A stretch of 13,238 nt of DNA from Hydrogenothermaceae bacterium (GCA_012961365.1 DTZN01000079.1:1-13238), one strand, 5' to 3'. Shown: positions 1-7,280, numbered from the stretch's first letter. The notes: generated by a model not told the origin, from the sequence alone. Numbers and translations are program-made.

Positions 1-1785
1 TAGAGCTCCAGCAAATTCACCTCCTACCTTAACAAAATATACTATATCACCCAGATCTGTTTCACCAGCTTTTTCAAAGTCCATTTCTTTATGAGGAACT
101 ATTTTATAACCTTCTTCTGCACTCATTGCTCTAACATTTGTTAGTTTTTTCTCTCTAGTAATATTTATCCATAAATCATTATCCCTATTATGTTGTCCTA
201 TAACCATTCCTTCATAAACTTCTGTTCCCGGTGGTATGAAAAATATGCCTCTATCTTGCAATGAGTGGATTGCATATGGAGTTGCTATCCCCTTTCTATC
301 TGAAACTAAAGCTCCATTTTGTCTAGCTCTTATTTCTCCAGCCCAAGGTTTCCAACCTTCAAAAATTGCATGCATTATTCCTTCACCTCTTGTATCTGTT
401 TTGAACTCTGACCTATATCCAATTAATCCTCTAGATGGAATAACAAACTCCAGCCTTACCCTTCCACTTCCGTTATTTACCATATTAACCATTTTACCCT
501 TTCTTGAGCCTAGCTTTTCTGTAATAACTCCAATAAATTCTTCAGGAATATCTATCAAGACTCTTTCTACTGGTTCTAGTTTTTGTCCATCTTCTTCTTT
601 TATAATAACTTCTGGTTTAGACACCTGAAACTCGTATCCTTCTCTTCTCATCATTTCTGCTAGTATTGATAATTGAAGCTCCCCTCTGCCCATTACTAGA
701 AAACTCTCAGGATTGTCTGTATCTTCTACTCTTATTGCAACATTTGTTAATGTTTCTTTATATAACCTTTCCCTTAAATGCCTAGATGTTAAAAATTTTC
801 CGCTTTTTCCTGCAAATGGTGAATCATTCACAGAAAAAATCATAGATATAGTTGGTTCCTCTACTGAAATTGGTGGTAATGACTTTGGATTTTCTACATC
901 TGATATAGTTTCTCCAATAAAAATATCATCAAGTCCAGCTATGGCAATAATATCCCCAGCTTTTGCTTCTTTTGTTTCAACTCTTTTTAATCCTTCGTAT
1001 GTATATAATGCTTTTATAGTTCCTTTTACAACTGAGCCATCTTTTTTTATTACTGCAACTTGTTGTCCAAGTTTAATAGAGCCATTAAAAATTCTTCCTA
1101 TTGCAAGCCTTCCAACATAGTTATCATAATCTAAAGAAGTTATAAGAAATTGAAAAGGTTCCTCTGGATTATATTCTGGTGGTGGCATGTAAGTGATAAT
1201 TTTTTCAAATAAAGGTCTCATATCTTTTGAGTCATCTTTTAAATCTTCCTTTGCAATTCCATCTTTACCTATCGCATATATAATAGGAAAATCTAGTTGT
1301 TCTTCTTCTGCGTCTAAATCTATGAACAAATCATAAATCTCATTTATTACTTCATTAATTCTTGCATCAGGTCTATCAATTTTGTTTATAACTACAAGTG
1401 GAGTTAAACCTGCTTCTAATGCCTTTTTTAAAACAAATCTTGTTTGAGGCATAGGACCTTCTGCAGCATCAACAAGAAGTATTACTCCATCTACCATTTT
1501 TAAAGTTCTTTCTACTTCTCCTCCAAAATCTGCGTGTCCAGGTGTATCTACTATATTTATTTTTATTCCTTTATACCAAATGGCAGTATTCTTAGCCATT
1601 ATAGTAATTCCCCTCTCCCTTTCTAAATCTATATTATCTAAAATTCTTTCTTGAACTTCTTCATTTTCCCTAAAGGTTCCACTTTGCTTTAATAAAGCAT
1701 CTACCAATGTTGTTTTTCCATGGTCTACATGGGCTATTATTGCAATATTTCTTATATCGTTTTTAACTGACTTTTTAGTTTTCAT
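1..1785 (-). CDS. typA: Ribosome-associated GTPase TypA/BipA (3' end cut by window edge)
   Basis: Translational GTPase of the EF-G/LepA superfamily that binds the 70S ribosome and supports growth under stress and ribosome assembly. The frame stays open for 595 codons from ATG 1785 to the left edge, close to the family length of about 600-615. Visible motifs are the P-loop AHVDHGKTT (residues 18-26), switch I with RGITI (about 58-62), DTPGH (80-84) and NKID (134-137), followed by domain II, the EF-G-like domains and the BipA-specific C-terminal domain ([19 protein letters not shown] near 547-553). The fifth G motif reads YAIGKDG (170-176), without the usual Ser-Ala. Homology to the expected C-terminus (a DELVEVTPxSIR-like end) is lost after about residue 573. 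An AAGGAG sits about 12 bases before the ATG, a rather long spacing. It lies 68 bases downstream of the carbonic anhydrase gene on the same strand and may be cotranscribed with it. Confidence 0.95.
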   Translation of the reverse strand, partial: MKTKKSVKNDIRNIAIIAHVDHGKTTLVDALLKQSGTFRENEEVQERILDNIDLERERGITIMAKNTAIWYKGIKINIVDTPGHADFGGEVERTLKMVDGVILLVDAAEGPMPQTRFVLKKALEAGLTPLVVINKIDRPDARINEVINEIYDLFIDLDAEEEQLDFPIIYAIGKDGIAKEDLKDDSKDMRPLFEKIITYMPPPEYNPEEPFQFLITSLDYDNYVGRLAIGRIFNGSIKLGQQVAVIKKDGSVVKGTIKALYTYEGLKRVETKEAKAGDIIAIAGLDDIFIGETISDVENPKSLPPISVEEPTISMIFSVNDSPFAGKSGKFLTSRHLRERLYKETLTNVAIRVEDTDNPESFLVMGRGELQLSILAEMMRREGYEFQVSKPEVIIKEEDGQKLEPVERVLIDIPEEFIGVITEKLGSRKGKMVNMVNNGSGRVRLEFVIPSRGLIGYRSEFKTDTRGEGIMHAIFEGWKPWAGEIRARQNGALVSDRKGIATPYAIHSLQDRGIFFIPPGTEVYEGMVIGQHNRDNDLWINITREKKLTNVRAMSAEEGYKIVPHKEMDFEKAGETDLGDIVYFVKVGGEFAGAL

Positions 1786-1816
1786 ATATTTATCTAGCTC
1801 CTTATTAGTTTATTCT

Positions 1817-1829
1817 TTTGATAATCAAA
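1817..1829. repeat. Short inverted repeat upstream of typA (6-1-6)
   Basis: TTTGAT and ATCAAA face each other around a single A, a perfect 13-base dyad in the 68-base gap between the carbonic anhydrase stop and the typA start. It could be a small operator. In a sequence this A+T-rich a 6-base arm can also arise by chance, and no T-run follows on the transcribed strand, so it is not a terminator. Confidence 0.3.
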
Positions 1830-1853
1830 TCTTTTTCTTCTTTGGGAAGTTTA

Positions 1854-2528
1854 TTAAATATGAAAAGTTTTTTTTAGTTTTTCAGTATTTGTTTCACCAT
1901 TAACATTGACTATTATAATTCTTCCTTCTCCACTGTTATATAGGCCCACAAAGTCATCTATAGCTCCAATTATAGTTAACTTTCCTTTTTCTACAAGTGT
2001 TTTATATTTTTTTAATGCAAGTTCTACTTGGTAATCTACATTTGCTTGAACTCCCTTAATCCATTTTGTCCCAAAGTCCATATTTTTGCTTTTCAATTTA
2101 GATAAAGGTATAAATAAGTGGTCTAACTCCTTAATAATATCAAATGGTTCTTCTTTGTAATCTTTTAAAGCAGCCTTTATAGCCCCGCAATGGGAATGCC
2201 CTAGTATTAATAATACAGGAGTATTAAGGTGTAAAACTCCATAATCAACAGAACCAAAACTAGTTAAAAGTTGATTACCTATATTTCTTATTATAAAAAT
2301 TTTGTTAATAGGGTCTTTTTCTATTATATTGGTATGAACTCTAGCATCTGAACATGAAACTAAAGTAATATAAGGTTTTTGTTTATTTTTTAATTTTTCA
2401 AAGTAAGATTTAGAATGATGCTTTATAAAATCCTCATCATACATAACAATTTCTCTAATTATAGAAGAAACCTCCTTTGCAAAAGATAAGCTAAAGATAA
2501 ATAAGAATACTGCTAATACTAGCTTCAA
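1854..2528 (-). CDS. Secreted (periplasmic) beta-class carbonic anhydrase
   Basis: Interconverts CO2 and bicarbonate using a zinc ion. The 224-residue protein carries the beta-class signature: SCSDAR gives Cys59, the Asp61/Arg63 dyad, and GHSHCG gives His111 and Cys114, completing the Cys-His-Cys zinc site. Residues 1-17 form a short hydrophobic signal peptide with a likely signal peptidase I cut after Ala17 (SFA/KE), so the enzyme should act outside the cytoplasm. Most beta-class enzymes are cytosolic, which makes this notable. The start is TTG at 2528: it has AAGGAG at 7 bases' spacing, it yields the complete signal peptide, and the next in-frame ATG is internal (residue 29), which would remove the signal peptide. 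The purB stop codon TAA is part of the Shine-Dalgarno sequence, so the gene is tightly linked to purB. A role in inorganic carbon supply for autotrophy or in periplasmic pH balance is inferred. Confidence 0.92.
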   Translation of the reverse strand: MKLVLAVFLFIFSLSFAKEVSSIIREIVMYDEDFIKHHSKSYFEKLKNKQKPYITLVSCSDARVHTNIIEKDPINKIFIIRNIGNQLLTSFGSVDYGVLHLNTPVLLILGHSHCGAIKAALKDYKEEPFDIIKELDHLFIPLSKLKSKNMDFGTKWIKGVQANVDYQVELALKKYKTLVEKGKLTIIGAIDDFVGLYNSGEGRIIIVNVNGETNTEKLKKTFHI

Positions 2529-2535
2529 TACTTAT

Positions 2536-2542
2536 CTCCTTA
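2536..2542 (-). promoter_or_regulatory. Shine-Dalgarno of the carbonic anhydrase, overlapping the purB stop
   Basis: The minus strand reads TAAGGAG, in which TAA is the purB stop and AAGGAG is the ribosome binding site, followed by 7 bases and TTG. This decides the TTG start and suggests coupled translation. Confidence 0.75.
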
Positions 2543-3850
2543 ATATTTTCCAAAAACCCTTTCATAAATATAAGGGACATTTCTTAAAAATTTTTGAACA
2601 TCAAAAATTTCATTTAATTCTTTTTCAGTTAAGTATTTCATTACTTCTTCATCTTGTTTTAAAGCATCTATAAACATAAGCCCTTTTGTATCCCACGATT
2701 TCATTGCGTTTCTTTGAACTATATCATATGCTTCATCTCTAGAAAGACCTTTTTCTACAAGGGCTACAAGCACTTTAGATGAGAAATATAGTCCTTTAGA
2801 TAAATCCATATTTTTTTTCATTCTTTTTGGATAAACTACTAAATCTTTTAAAACTTTTATTGTTAGGTGTAATATATAATCTAAAGCTATTGCACTGTCA
2901 GGCATAATTACCCTTTCTACTGATGAGTGAGAAATATCTCTTTCATGCCAAAGAGCTATATCTTCCATTGCAGGTATTGCATTTGCTCTTATTACCCTTG
3001 CAAGCCCTGTAATCCTTTCGCAAGTAATAGGATTTTTTTTATGGGGCATTGCAGATGAACCCCTTTGGCCTTTTTTAAAAGGTTCTTGAGCTTCTAAAAC
3101 TTCAGTTCTTTGTAAGTGTCTAATTTCAATTGCTATTTTTTCGAGAGAAGATGCAGTAATAGCCATAACTGTCATAAATTCTGCGTGTCTATCTCTTTGA
3201 ACTACTTGGTTTGATACTGGCTCAGGGTTTAGTCCTAGCTCTTCTAGAGCCAACTTTTCAACTTCAGGAGTAATATTTGAGTATGTTCCAACTGCTCCAG
3301 AAATTGCACCTACCGATACAACTTCTCTTGCTTGTTGTAGTCTTCTTTTATTTCTTTTCATTTCTTCGTACCAAAGGGCAAATTTAAGCCCAAACACCAT
3401 AGGTTCTGCGTGAACCCCGTGGGTTCTTCCCATCATTACTGTATTTTTATATTTAAAAGCGTTTTCTTTAAGTATTGCTAATAGTTCATCTATATCTTTT
3501 AGTAGTATATCAATTGCCTCTCTCATTAACAATCCAAGAGCAGTATCAATAACATCTGAAGATGTAACTCCAAGGTGTATATATCTACCATTTTCTCCAA
3601 CTTGTTCTGCAATAGCACTAACAAATGCTAAAACATCGTGGTTATAGATTTTGTCTAGTTCATGTATTTTTTCTACAACTTTTTCATCTATATAGGTTTT
3701 TTCTTCAATTTCTTTCAATGCTTCATCAGGTATTTTCCCAAGTTTATTCCAAGCCCTGCAAATGGCAATTTCTACATCAAGCCATTTTTGGAATTTGTTA
3801 ACTTCAGACCAGACTTTTCCCATTTCAGGAAGAGTATATCTTTTTATCAT
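2540..3850 (-). CDS. purB: Adenylosuccinate lyase
   Basis: Catalyses two beta-eliminations of fumarate in purine synthesis: SAICAR to AICAR, and adenylosuccinate to AMP. It is a cytoplasmic homotetramer. The 436-residue protein is of full bacterial length and shows the fumarase/aspartase superfamily elements: LGVTSSD (93-99), GRTHGVHAEP (141-150, with catalytic His144), and the flexible signature loop SSAMPHKKNP (265-274) with the catalytic serine. The start is ATG 3850, preceded by AGGAG at about 6-7 bases. It begins 79 bases after the stop of the six-cysteine protein and is followed by the carbonic anhydrase in what looks like one transcript. A TATAAT box lies about 40 bases before the start codon. 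No frameshift or missing residue is seen. Confidence 0.97.
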   Translation of the reverse strand: MIKRYTLPEMGKVWSEVNKFQKWLDVEIAICRAWNKLGKIPDEALKEIEEKTYIDEKVVEKIHELDKIYNHDVLAFVSAIAEQVGENGRYIHLGVTSSDVIDTALGLLMREAIDILLKDIDELLAILKENAFKYKNTVMMGRTHGVHAEPMVFGLKFALWYEEMKRNKRRLQQAREVVSVGAISGAVGTYSNITPEVEKLALEELGLNPEPVSNQVVQRDRHAEFMTVMAITASSLEKIAIEIRHLQRTEVLEAQEPFKKGQRGSSAMPHKKNPITCERITGLARVIRANAIPAMEDIALWHERDISHSSVERVIMPDSAIALDYILHLTIKVLKDLVVYPKRMKKNMDLSKGLYFSSKVLVALVEKGLSRDEAYDIVQRNAMKSWDTKGLMFIDALKQDEEVMKYLTEKELNEIFDVQKFLRNVPYIYERVFGKY

Positions 3851-3888
3851 TAGATACTCCTAAAAATATTTTTCTACACTAAGTATAT

Positions 3889-3894
3889 ATTATA
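3889..3894 (-). promoter_or_regulatory. Candidate -10 box of a purB promoter
   Basis: TATAAT on the minus strand, placing transcription initiation about 30 bases before the purB ATG. No good -35 hexamer is found 16-18 bases upstream. The surrounding region shares two 12-13-base words with the ilvB-pyrD intergenic region. It is a weak call because the sequence is A+T-rich. Confidence 0.4.
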
Positions 3895-3929
3895 TCAATA
3901 TTAGAATATATAAATTTTGGTTTTGTATA

Positions 3930-4247
3930 TTATTGAGTAGCAATGCATTCAGAGACAAATTGGTTTTCTGATTTAGGTTTAAATTTGTTCTTGCCTAAAA
4001 AACAACCTGCTTTACATACATTTATTATATATTCTTTTTGCCAATTTAAAAATGCTTTACCAAACTTTATATTTCTTGCAAGTTCTCCACATTTAATACC
4101 TGGTTGTAATCCTCTTTGATAACAACCTTGATATATAGAATAAGCAAAATGGCAAAACTGGTCTTTCGGTATTTTCGATGTTTCTTTTTCTTTAGCAAAT
4201 GAAAAAGAAAAAAATAAAACTCCGAAAATAAAAAGTATTTTCTTCAT
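3930..4247 (-). CDS. Small secreted six-cysteine protein, function unknown
   Basis: I do not recognise this 105-residue protein. Residues 1-18 are a clear signal peptide (Lys-Lys, then a Phe/Ile/Leu core, then SFA/KE cleavage after Ala18). The mature part of about 87 residues holds six cysteines at 32, 42, 53, 78, 82 and 101 (spacing 9, 10, 24, 3, 18). The even number and the export suggest three disulfides; a CxxxC pair is at 78-82. There is no CxxCH haem motif, no lipobox and no membrane segment beyond the signal. It starts at ATG 4247 with a G-rich GGGGG stretch as a poor ribosome binding site, 18 bases after the sigma factor stop, so it is probably cotranscribed with that gene. A small disulfide-stabilised periplasmic protein or an extracellular structural or binding protein are both possible. 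Confidence 0.82.
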   Translation of the reverse strand: MKKILFIFGVLFFSFSFAKEKETSKIPKDQFCHFAYSIYQGCYQRGLQPGIKCGELARNIKFGKAFLNWQKEYIINVCKAGCFLGKNKFKPKSENQFVSECIATQ

Positions 4248-4265
4248 TATAAGCCCCCATTTAAT

Positions 4266-5105
4266 TTAAGATAAGAAATCTTTTAAATGTTTTTTCATAG
4301 CAGCCGCACGAAGTTTTTTTAAAGCTCTGTTTTCTAATTGTCTGACTCTTTCTCTTGATATACCAAGCATCTCACCAACTTCATTTAATGTTTTAGATTC
4401 TTCTTCTTCTAATCCAAATCTATGTTTTATTATTTCTTTTTCTCTTTCATCTAAAACTTTCATTAAGCTTTCTAGTTGTTTATGTAATTCATCTTCTACA
4501 ACTTCCTTTTCTACATCATCAGTTCCTTTTTTAGACATTAAATCAAGTAAGGTGATATCTTCGTCTTCTCCAACAGGCATATCTAGAGATAATGGCATTC
4601 TAACTATTTGCAAAGCTTGTTTTACTTTTTTTGGGCTTGCATCTATTTCTTTAGCAATTTCTTCAATAGTTGGTTCCCTACCTAGTTTTTCTTTTAGTTT
4701 CTCATATGCTTCTTTTACTTTGCTTATAAATAATGATTCTTTTATAGGGATTCTGACTGCACCTGTTTGCTGGAAGATTGTTTGCATAATAGCCTGTCTT
4801 ATCCACCAAACAGCGTAAGATATAAACTTAACATCTTTATCAGGGTCAAATCTTTTTGCAGCTTCTATTAATCCAAGATTTCCTGCAGCTATTAAATCTG
4901 TTAGAGGAACTCCCCAACCCATAAAATTTTTAGCAACATTTACAACAAATCTTAAGTTTCCCTCAATTAATTTTTTTAAAGCTTCTTTATCTCCTTTTTT
5001 TGCTCTAATTGCAAGTTCTTTTTCCTCCTCAGGAGATAATAAAGGATGCTTAGCCATTTGCTGGATGTATAGGTTGAGTGTGTTTTGCTCTTTGTTATCT
5101 GCCAT
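4266..5105 (-). CDS. Group-2 sigma-70 factor (RpoD/RpoS-like, no region 1.1)
   Basis: RNA polymerase sigma subunit that directs promoter choice. Of 279 residues, about 8-52 form region 1.2, 50-115 form region 2 with the promoter -10-reading stretch YAVWWIRQAI (97-106), about 120-195 form region 3, and 205-270 form region 4 with the -35 helix-turn-helix (TLNEVGEMLGISRERVRQLE, 239-258). Region 1.1 and the long non-conserved domain of a housekeeping RpoD are absent and the length is about half, so this is an alternative, RpoS-like sigma rather than the main one. The start is ATG 5105, because GAGGA lies 5 bases upstream. A TTG at 5117 in the same frame overlaps that ribosome binding site and is unlikely. 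It is followed 18 bases later by the six-cysteine secreted protein. No anti-sigma gene is adjacent. Confidence 0.93.
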   Translation of the reverse strand: MADNKEQNTLNLYIQQMAKHPLLSPEEEKELAIRAKKGDKEALKKLIEGNLRFVVNVAKNFMGWGVPLTDLIAAGNLGLIEAAKRFDPDKDVKFISYAVWWIRQAIMQTIFQQTGAVRIPIKESLFISKVKEAYEKLKEKLGREPTIEEIAKEIDASPKKVKQALQIVRMPLSLDMPVGEDEDITLLDLMSKKGTDDVEKEVVEDELHKQLESLMKVLDEREKEIIKHRFGLEEEESKTLNEVGEMLGISRERVRQLENRALKKLRAAAMKKHLKDFLS

Positions 5106-5110
5106 TTTTA

Positions 5111-5115
5111 TCCTC
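5111..5115 (-). promoter_or_regulatory. Shine-Dalgarno deciding the sigma factor start
   Basis: GAGGA on the minus strand, 5 bases before ATG 5105. An in-frame TTG (5117-5115) shares its G with this element (TTGAGG), so initiation there would lack a ribosome binding site. Confidence 0.7.
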
Positions 5116-5136
5116 AAAAAATTAAGTTAATAATTA

Positions 5137-5142
5137 ATTATA
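5137..5142 (-). promoter_or_regulatory. Possible -10 box upstream of the sigma factor gene
   Basis: TATAAT on the minus strand within a nearly pure A/T stretch (about 5117-5160) in the 91-base gap after aspS. No convincing -35 element is present. It is offered because this is the longest gap in the minus-strand run and a natural place for a separate promoter. Confidence 0.3.
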
Positions 5143-5196
5143 ATAATTATTGATAAATTTTTTGATATGATTTTACTCAAATTTTAAAGAGAAGAA

Positions 5197-7017
5197 TTAC
5201 CTATCCCCCTCTTTAACAGATATTTCTACTTCTATTCCAAGTTCATCTAACTGCTCTTGAGCTACAAAATCTGGTGCTCCAGTAAGAGGACAATTTCCTT
5301 TTTGCGTTTTTGGAAATGCTATTACTTCTCTTATACTGTCTGAACCTGTCATCAACGCAACTATTCTATCAAGTCCAAAAGCAAGTCCTCCATGTGGTGG
5401 AGCTCCATATTTTAAAGCTTGTATTAAAAATCCGAATTTCTCTTCTGCTTCTTCTTCTGAAATATTTAGCATTTCAAATATTTTCTTTTGTATATCTGGC
5501 CTATGTATACGAATAGAACCTCCTCCTATTTCTTCACCATTTAAAACTAAATCATATGCTCTAGACTTAAAGTTTAAAGCTATTTCCTTGTTATTTATTG
5601 CTTCATCTAATTTGTCCAAGTCCTCTTCTTTTGGAGATGTAAAAGGATGGTGAAGAGCTACTAGTCTATTTTCTTCTTCATCCCATTCTACAAGTGGAAA
5701 GTCCACAACCCAAATAAATTTCCATTGTCCTTGAGGTATAAGGTTCATTTTTTCTGCAATAATTTTTCTTAAAAAACCTAAAACTCTATGTGTAGTTTCG
5801 TATGTATCAGCTATAAATATGAGAAGGTCTTTATCTTCTGCATTTAGTCTTTCATAAATTTTTTGTTTTTGTTCATCTGTAAAGAATTTTAAAATTGGAG
5901 ATGTTTCTTTTCCATTTTCAAGTTTTATCCATGCCATTCCTTTGGCACCAAAATTTATAGCCTCATTTGTAAGTTCATCTATTTCTTTTCTAGTTAATTT
6001 TGCTCCACCTTTTATATTTATACTCTTTACTAACCCTCCACTTTCAACAACATTTCTAAATACCTTGAGTTCTACTTCTTTTGCAATATCAGAAATATCA
6101 ACAAGTTCTAGACCGTATCTTAAATCTGGTTTGTCTGTTCCGTATTTTTCTATAGCTTCTTTATAAGTTATTCTAGGAAATGGAAGTTTAAGCTCTATTC
6201 CTAAAATTTCTTTCCATAAATAATGTATTAAACCTTCAGATATGGCCATTACATCTTCTTCATCAACAAATGACATCTCAAAGTCAATTTGTGTAAATTC
6301 TGGTTGTCTATCTTTTCTTAAATCTTCATCTCTAAAACATTTAACAATTTGAAAATACCTTTCTATTCCACCTACCATTAAAATCTGTTTAAAAAGCTGT
6401 GGTGATTGGGGAAGGGCATAGAATTTTCCCTTTTCTAATCTAGATGGAACTAAAAAGTCTCTTGCACCTTCAGGAGTAGATTTTGTGAGCATTGGAGTTT
6501 CAACTTCTAAAAATCCATGTCCTGCTAAGTATTCTCTTGTTTTCTGGTAAACTTCATGTCTTAAAAGAAGATTTTTAAACATTTTATTTCTTCTAATATC
6601 TAAATATCTATATTTTAAGCGAACTTCCTCATTTACATTAATGTCATCTTCGATAGGAAAAGGTAATATATCGCAAGTGTTTAAAATTAAAAGTTTTTGT
6701 CCTATTACTTCTATATTTCCTGTAGGTATTTTAGGATTTTCTGTTCCTGCTGGTCTTCTTTCAACTCTACCCAAGACACCTATTACATATTCAAGGCGAA
6801 CTTTTTTAGCTTTTTCAACTTCCTCTTTAGGTGATTTAGAAGGGTCAAAAACTACTTGGATAATTCCTTCTTTATCCCTTAAGTTTATAAAAATTACCCC
6901 TCCATGGTCTCTAACACTTTCAGCCCAACCAAGTAATCTAACTTCATCACCTATGTTGTTTTCTGTTAACTCCCCAGCAAAAAAATCCCTTTTGAATTCT
7001 CCTAAATGGTCTAACAT
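5197..7017 (-). CDS. aspS: Aspartyl-tRNA synthetase, probably non-discriminating
   Basis: Class II synthetase that attaches aspartate to tRNA-Asp. The 606 residues have bacterial-type architecture: an N-terminal OB-fold anticodon domain (about 1-120), the catalytic core with motif 2 FRDEDLRKDRQPEFTQID (about 230-247), the GAD insertion in the middle, and motif 3 GLDRIVAL near the C-terminus. The OB-fold loop reads VRDHGG with His38. As I recall it, His here marks non-discriminating enzymes, which also charge tRNA-Asn, while discriminating ones such as that of E. coli have Leu. If so, a GatCAB amidotransferase must exist elsewhere to finish Asn-tRNA. The start is ATG 7017. Its ribosome binding site GGAGG is inside the last codons of moaD, and moaD's TAG is followed directly by TAA and ATG, which implies coupled translation. 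Confidence 0.96.
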   Translation of the reverse strand: MLDHLGEFKRDFFAGELTENNIGDEVRLLGWAESVRDHGGVIFINLRDKEGIIQVVFDPSKSPKEEVEKAKKVRLEYVIGVLGRVERRPAGTENPKIPTGNIEVIGQKLLILNTCDILPFPIEDDINVNEEVRLKYRYLDIRRNKMFKNLLLRHEVYQKTREYLAGHGFLEVETPMLTKSTPEGARDFLVPSRLEKGKFYALPQSPQLFKQILMVGGIERYFQIVKCFRDEDLRKDRQPEFTQIDFEMSFVDEEDVMAISEGLIHYLWKEILGIELKLPFPRITYKEAIEKYGTDKPDLRYGLELVDISDIAKEVELKVFRNVVESGGLVKSINIKGGAKLTRKEIDELTNEAINFGAKGMAWIKLENGKETSPILKFFTDEQKQKIYERLNAEDKDLLIFIADTYETTHRVLGFLRKIIAEKMNLIPQGQWKFIWVVDFPLVEWDEEENRLVALHHPFTSPKEEDLDKLDEAINNKEIALNFKSRAYDLVLNGEEIGGGSIRIHRPDIQKKIFEMLNISEEEAEEKFGFLIQALKYGAPPHGGLAFGLDRIVALMTGSDSIREVIAFPKTQKGNCPLTGAPDFVAQEQLDELGIEVEISVKEGDR

Positions 7018-7030
7018 TTACTAACCTCCA
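7018..7030 (-). promoter_or_regulatory. aspS Shine-Dalgarno embedded in moaD Gly-Gly codons
   Basis: The minus strand reads TGGAGGT TAG TAA, then ATG of aspS. The two glycine codons GGA GGT, which encode the functionally essential C-terminus of MoaD, are also the GGAGG ribosome binding site of aspS with 7 bases' spacing. TAG and TAA form a tandem stop. Confidence 0.8.
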
Positions 7031-7266
7031 CTAACAGGTGGTATTATTGCTACCACATCATTATTTTTTAGAATGTATTTCTTATCTTTATATTCTTCGT
7101 TAACAGCTATCATTATATTTTTTAGAACATCTTTAATTTCTGGGTATTTTTCTTGTAAAAGTGATATAAACTCTTCAATAGTAGTATTTTCTCTTATTTC
7201 AAATTCTTCTATCTGTTTTTTTAATTTATCTTTAACTGAAGAAAAGTATAAGACTTTTATTTTCAA
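7021..7266 (-). CDS. moaD: Molybdopterin synthase small subunit / ubiquitin-like sulfur carrier MoaD
   Basis: Ubiquitin-fold sulfur carrier of 81 residues ending in PPVSGG. The terminal glycine is adenylated and thiocarboxylated by a MoeB-type enzyme, and with MoaE it inserts the dithiolene sulfurs of molybdopterin. Typical MoaD features are the N-terminal beta strand KIKVLYFSSV, a central helix around TIEEFISLLQEKYP, and DVVAIIPPVSGG. The start is TTG 7266 with AGGAG at 7 bases' spacing; no in-frame ATG is near. The gene lies 14 bases after the riboflavin reductase and overlaps the aspS ribosome binding site. No moaE or moeB is within view, so a role in another sulfur-transfer pathway such as tRNA thiolation is possible. 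MoaD is preferred over ThiS on length and sequence style. Confidence 0.9.
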   Translation of the reverse strand: MKIKVLYFSSVKDKLKKQIEEFEIRENTTIEEFISLLQEKYPEIKDVLKNIMIAVNEEYKDKKYILKNNDVVAIIPPVSGG

Positions 7267-7280
7267 TGTTTATCTCCTGT

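Noticed and set aside
236..1120. Two open frames of 130 and 135 codons on the plus strand
   Set aside because: They lie antisense to an intact typA frame with strong motifs, and have no ribosome binding site or recognisable domain. They are frame shadows.
1786..1853. Possible terminator after the carbonic anhydrase gene (CTTC/GAAG stem)
   Set aside because: The stem is only 4 bases and is followed by A residues, not a T-run, on the transcribed strand.
5106..5117. Upstream TTG start for the sigma factor adding four residues
   Set aside because: It overlaps the GAGGA ribosome binding site of ATG 5105 and has none of its own.
5117..5160. A/T-only repeated motifs (TAATAATTA-like) suggesting an origin or iterons
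   Set aside because: The repeats are short, low in complexity and without DnaA-box matches. A promoter-proximal A/T stretch explains them.
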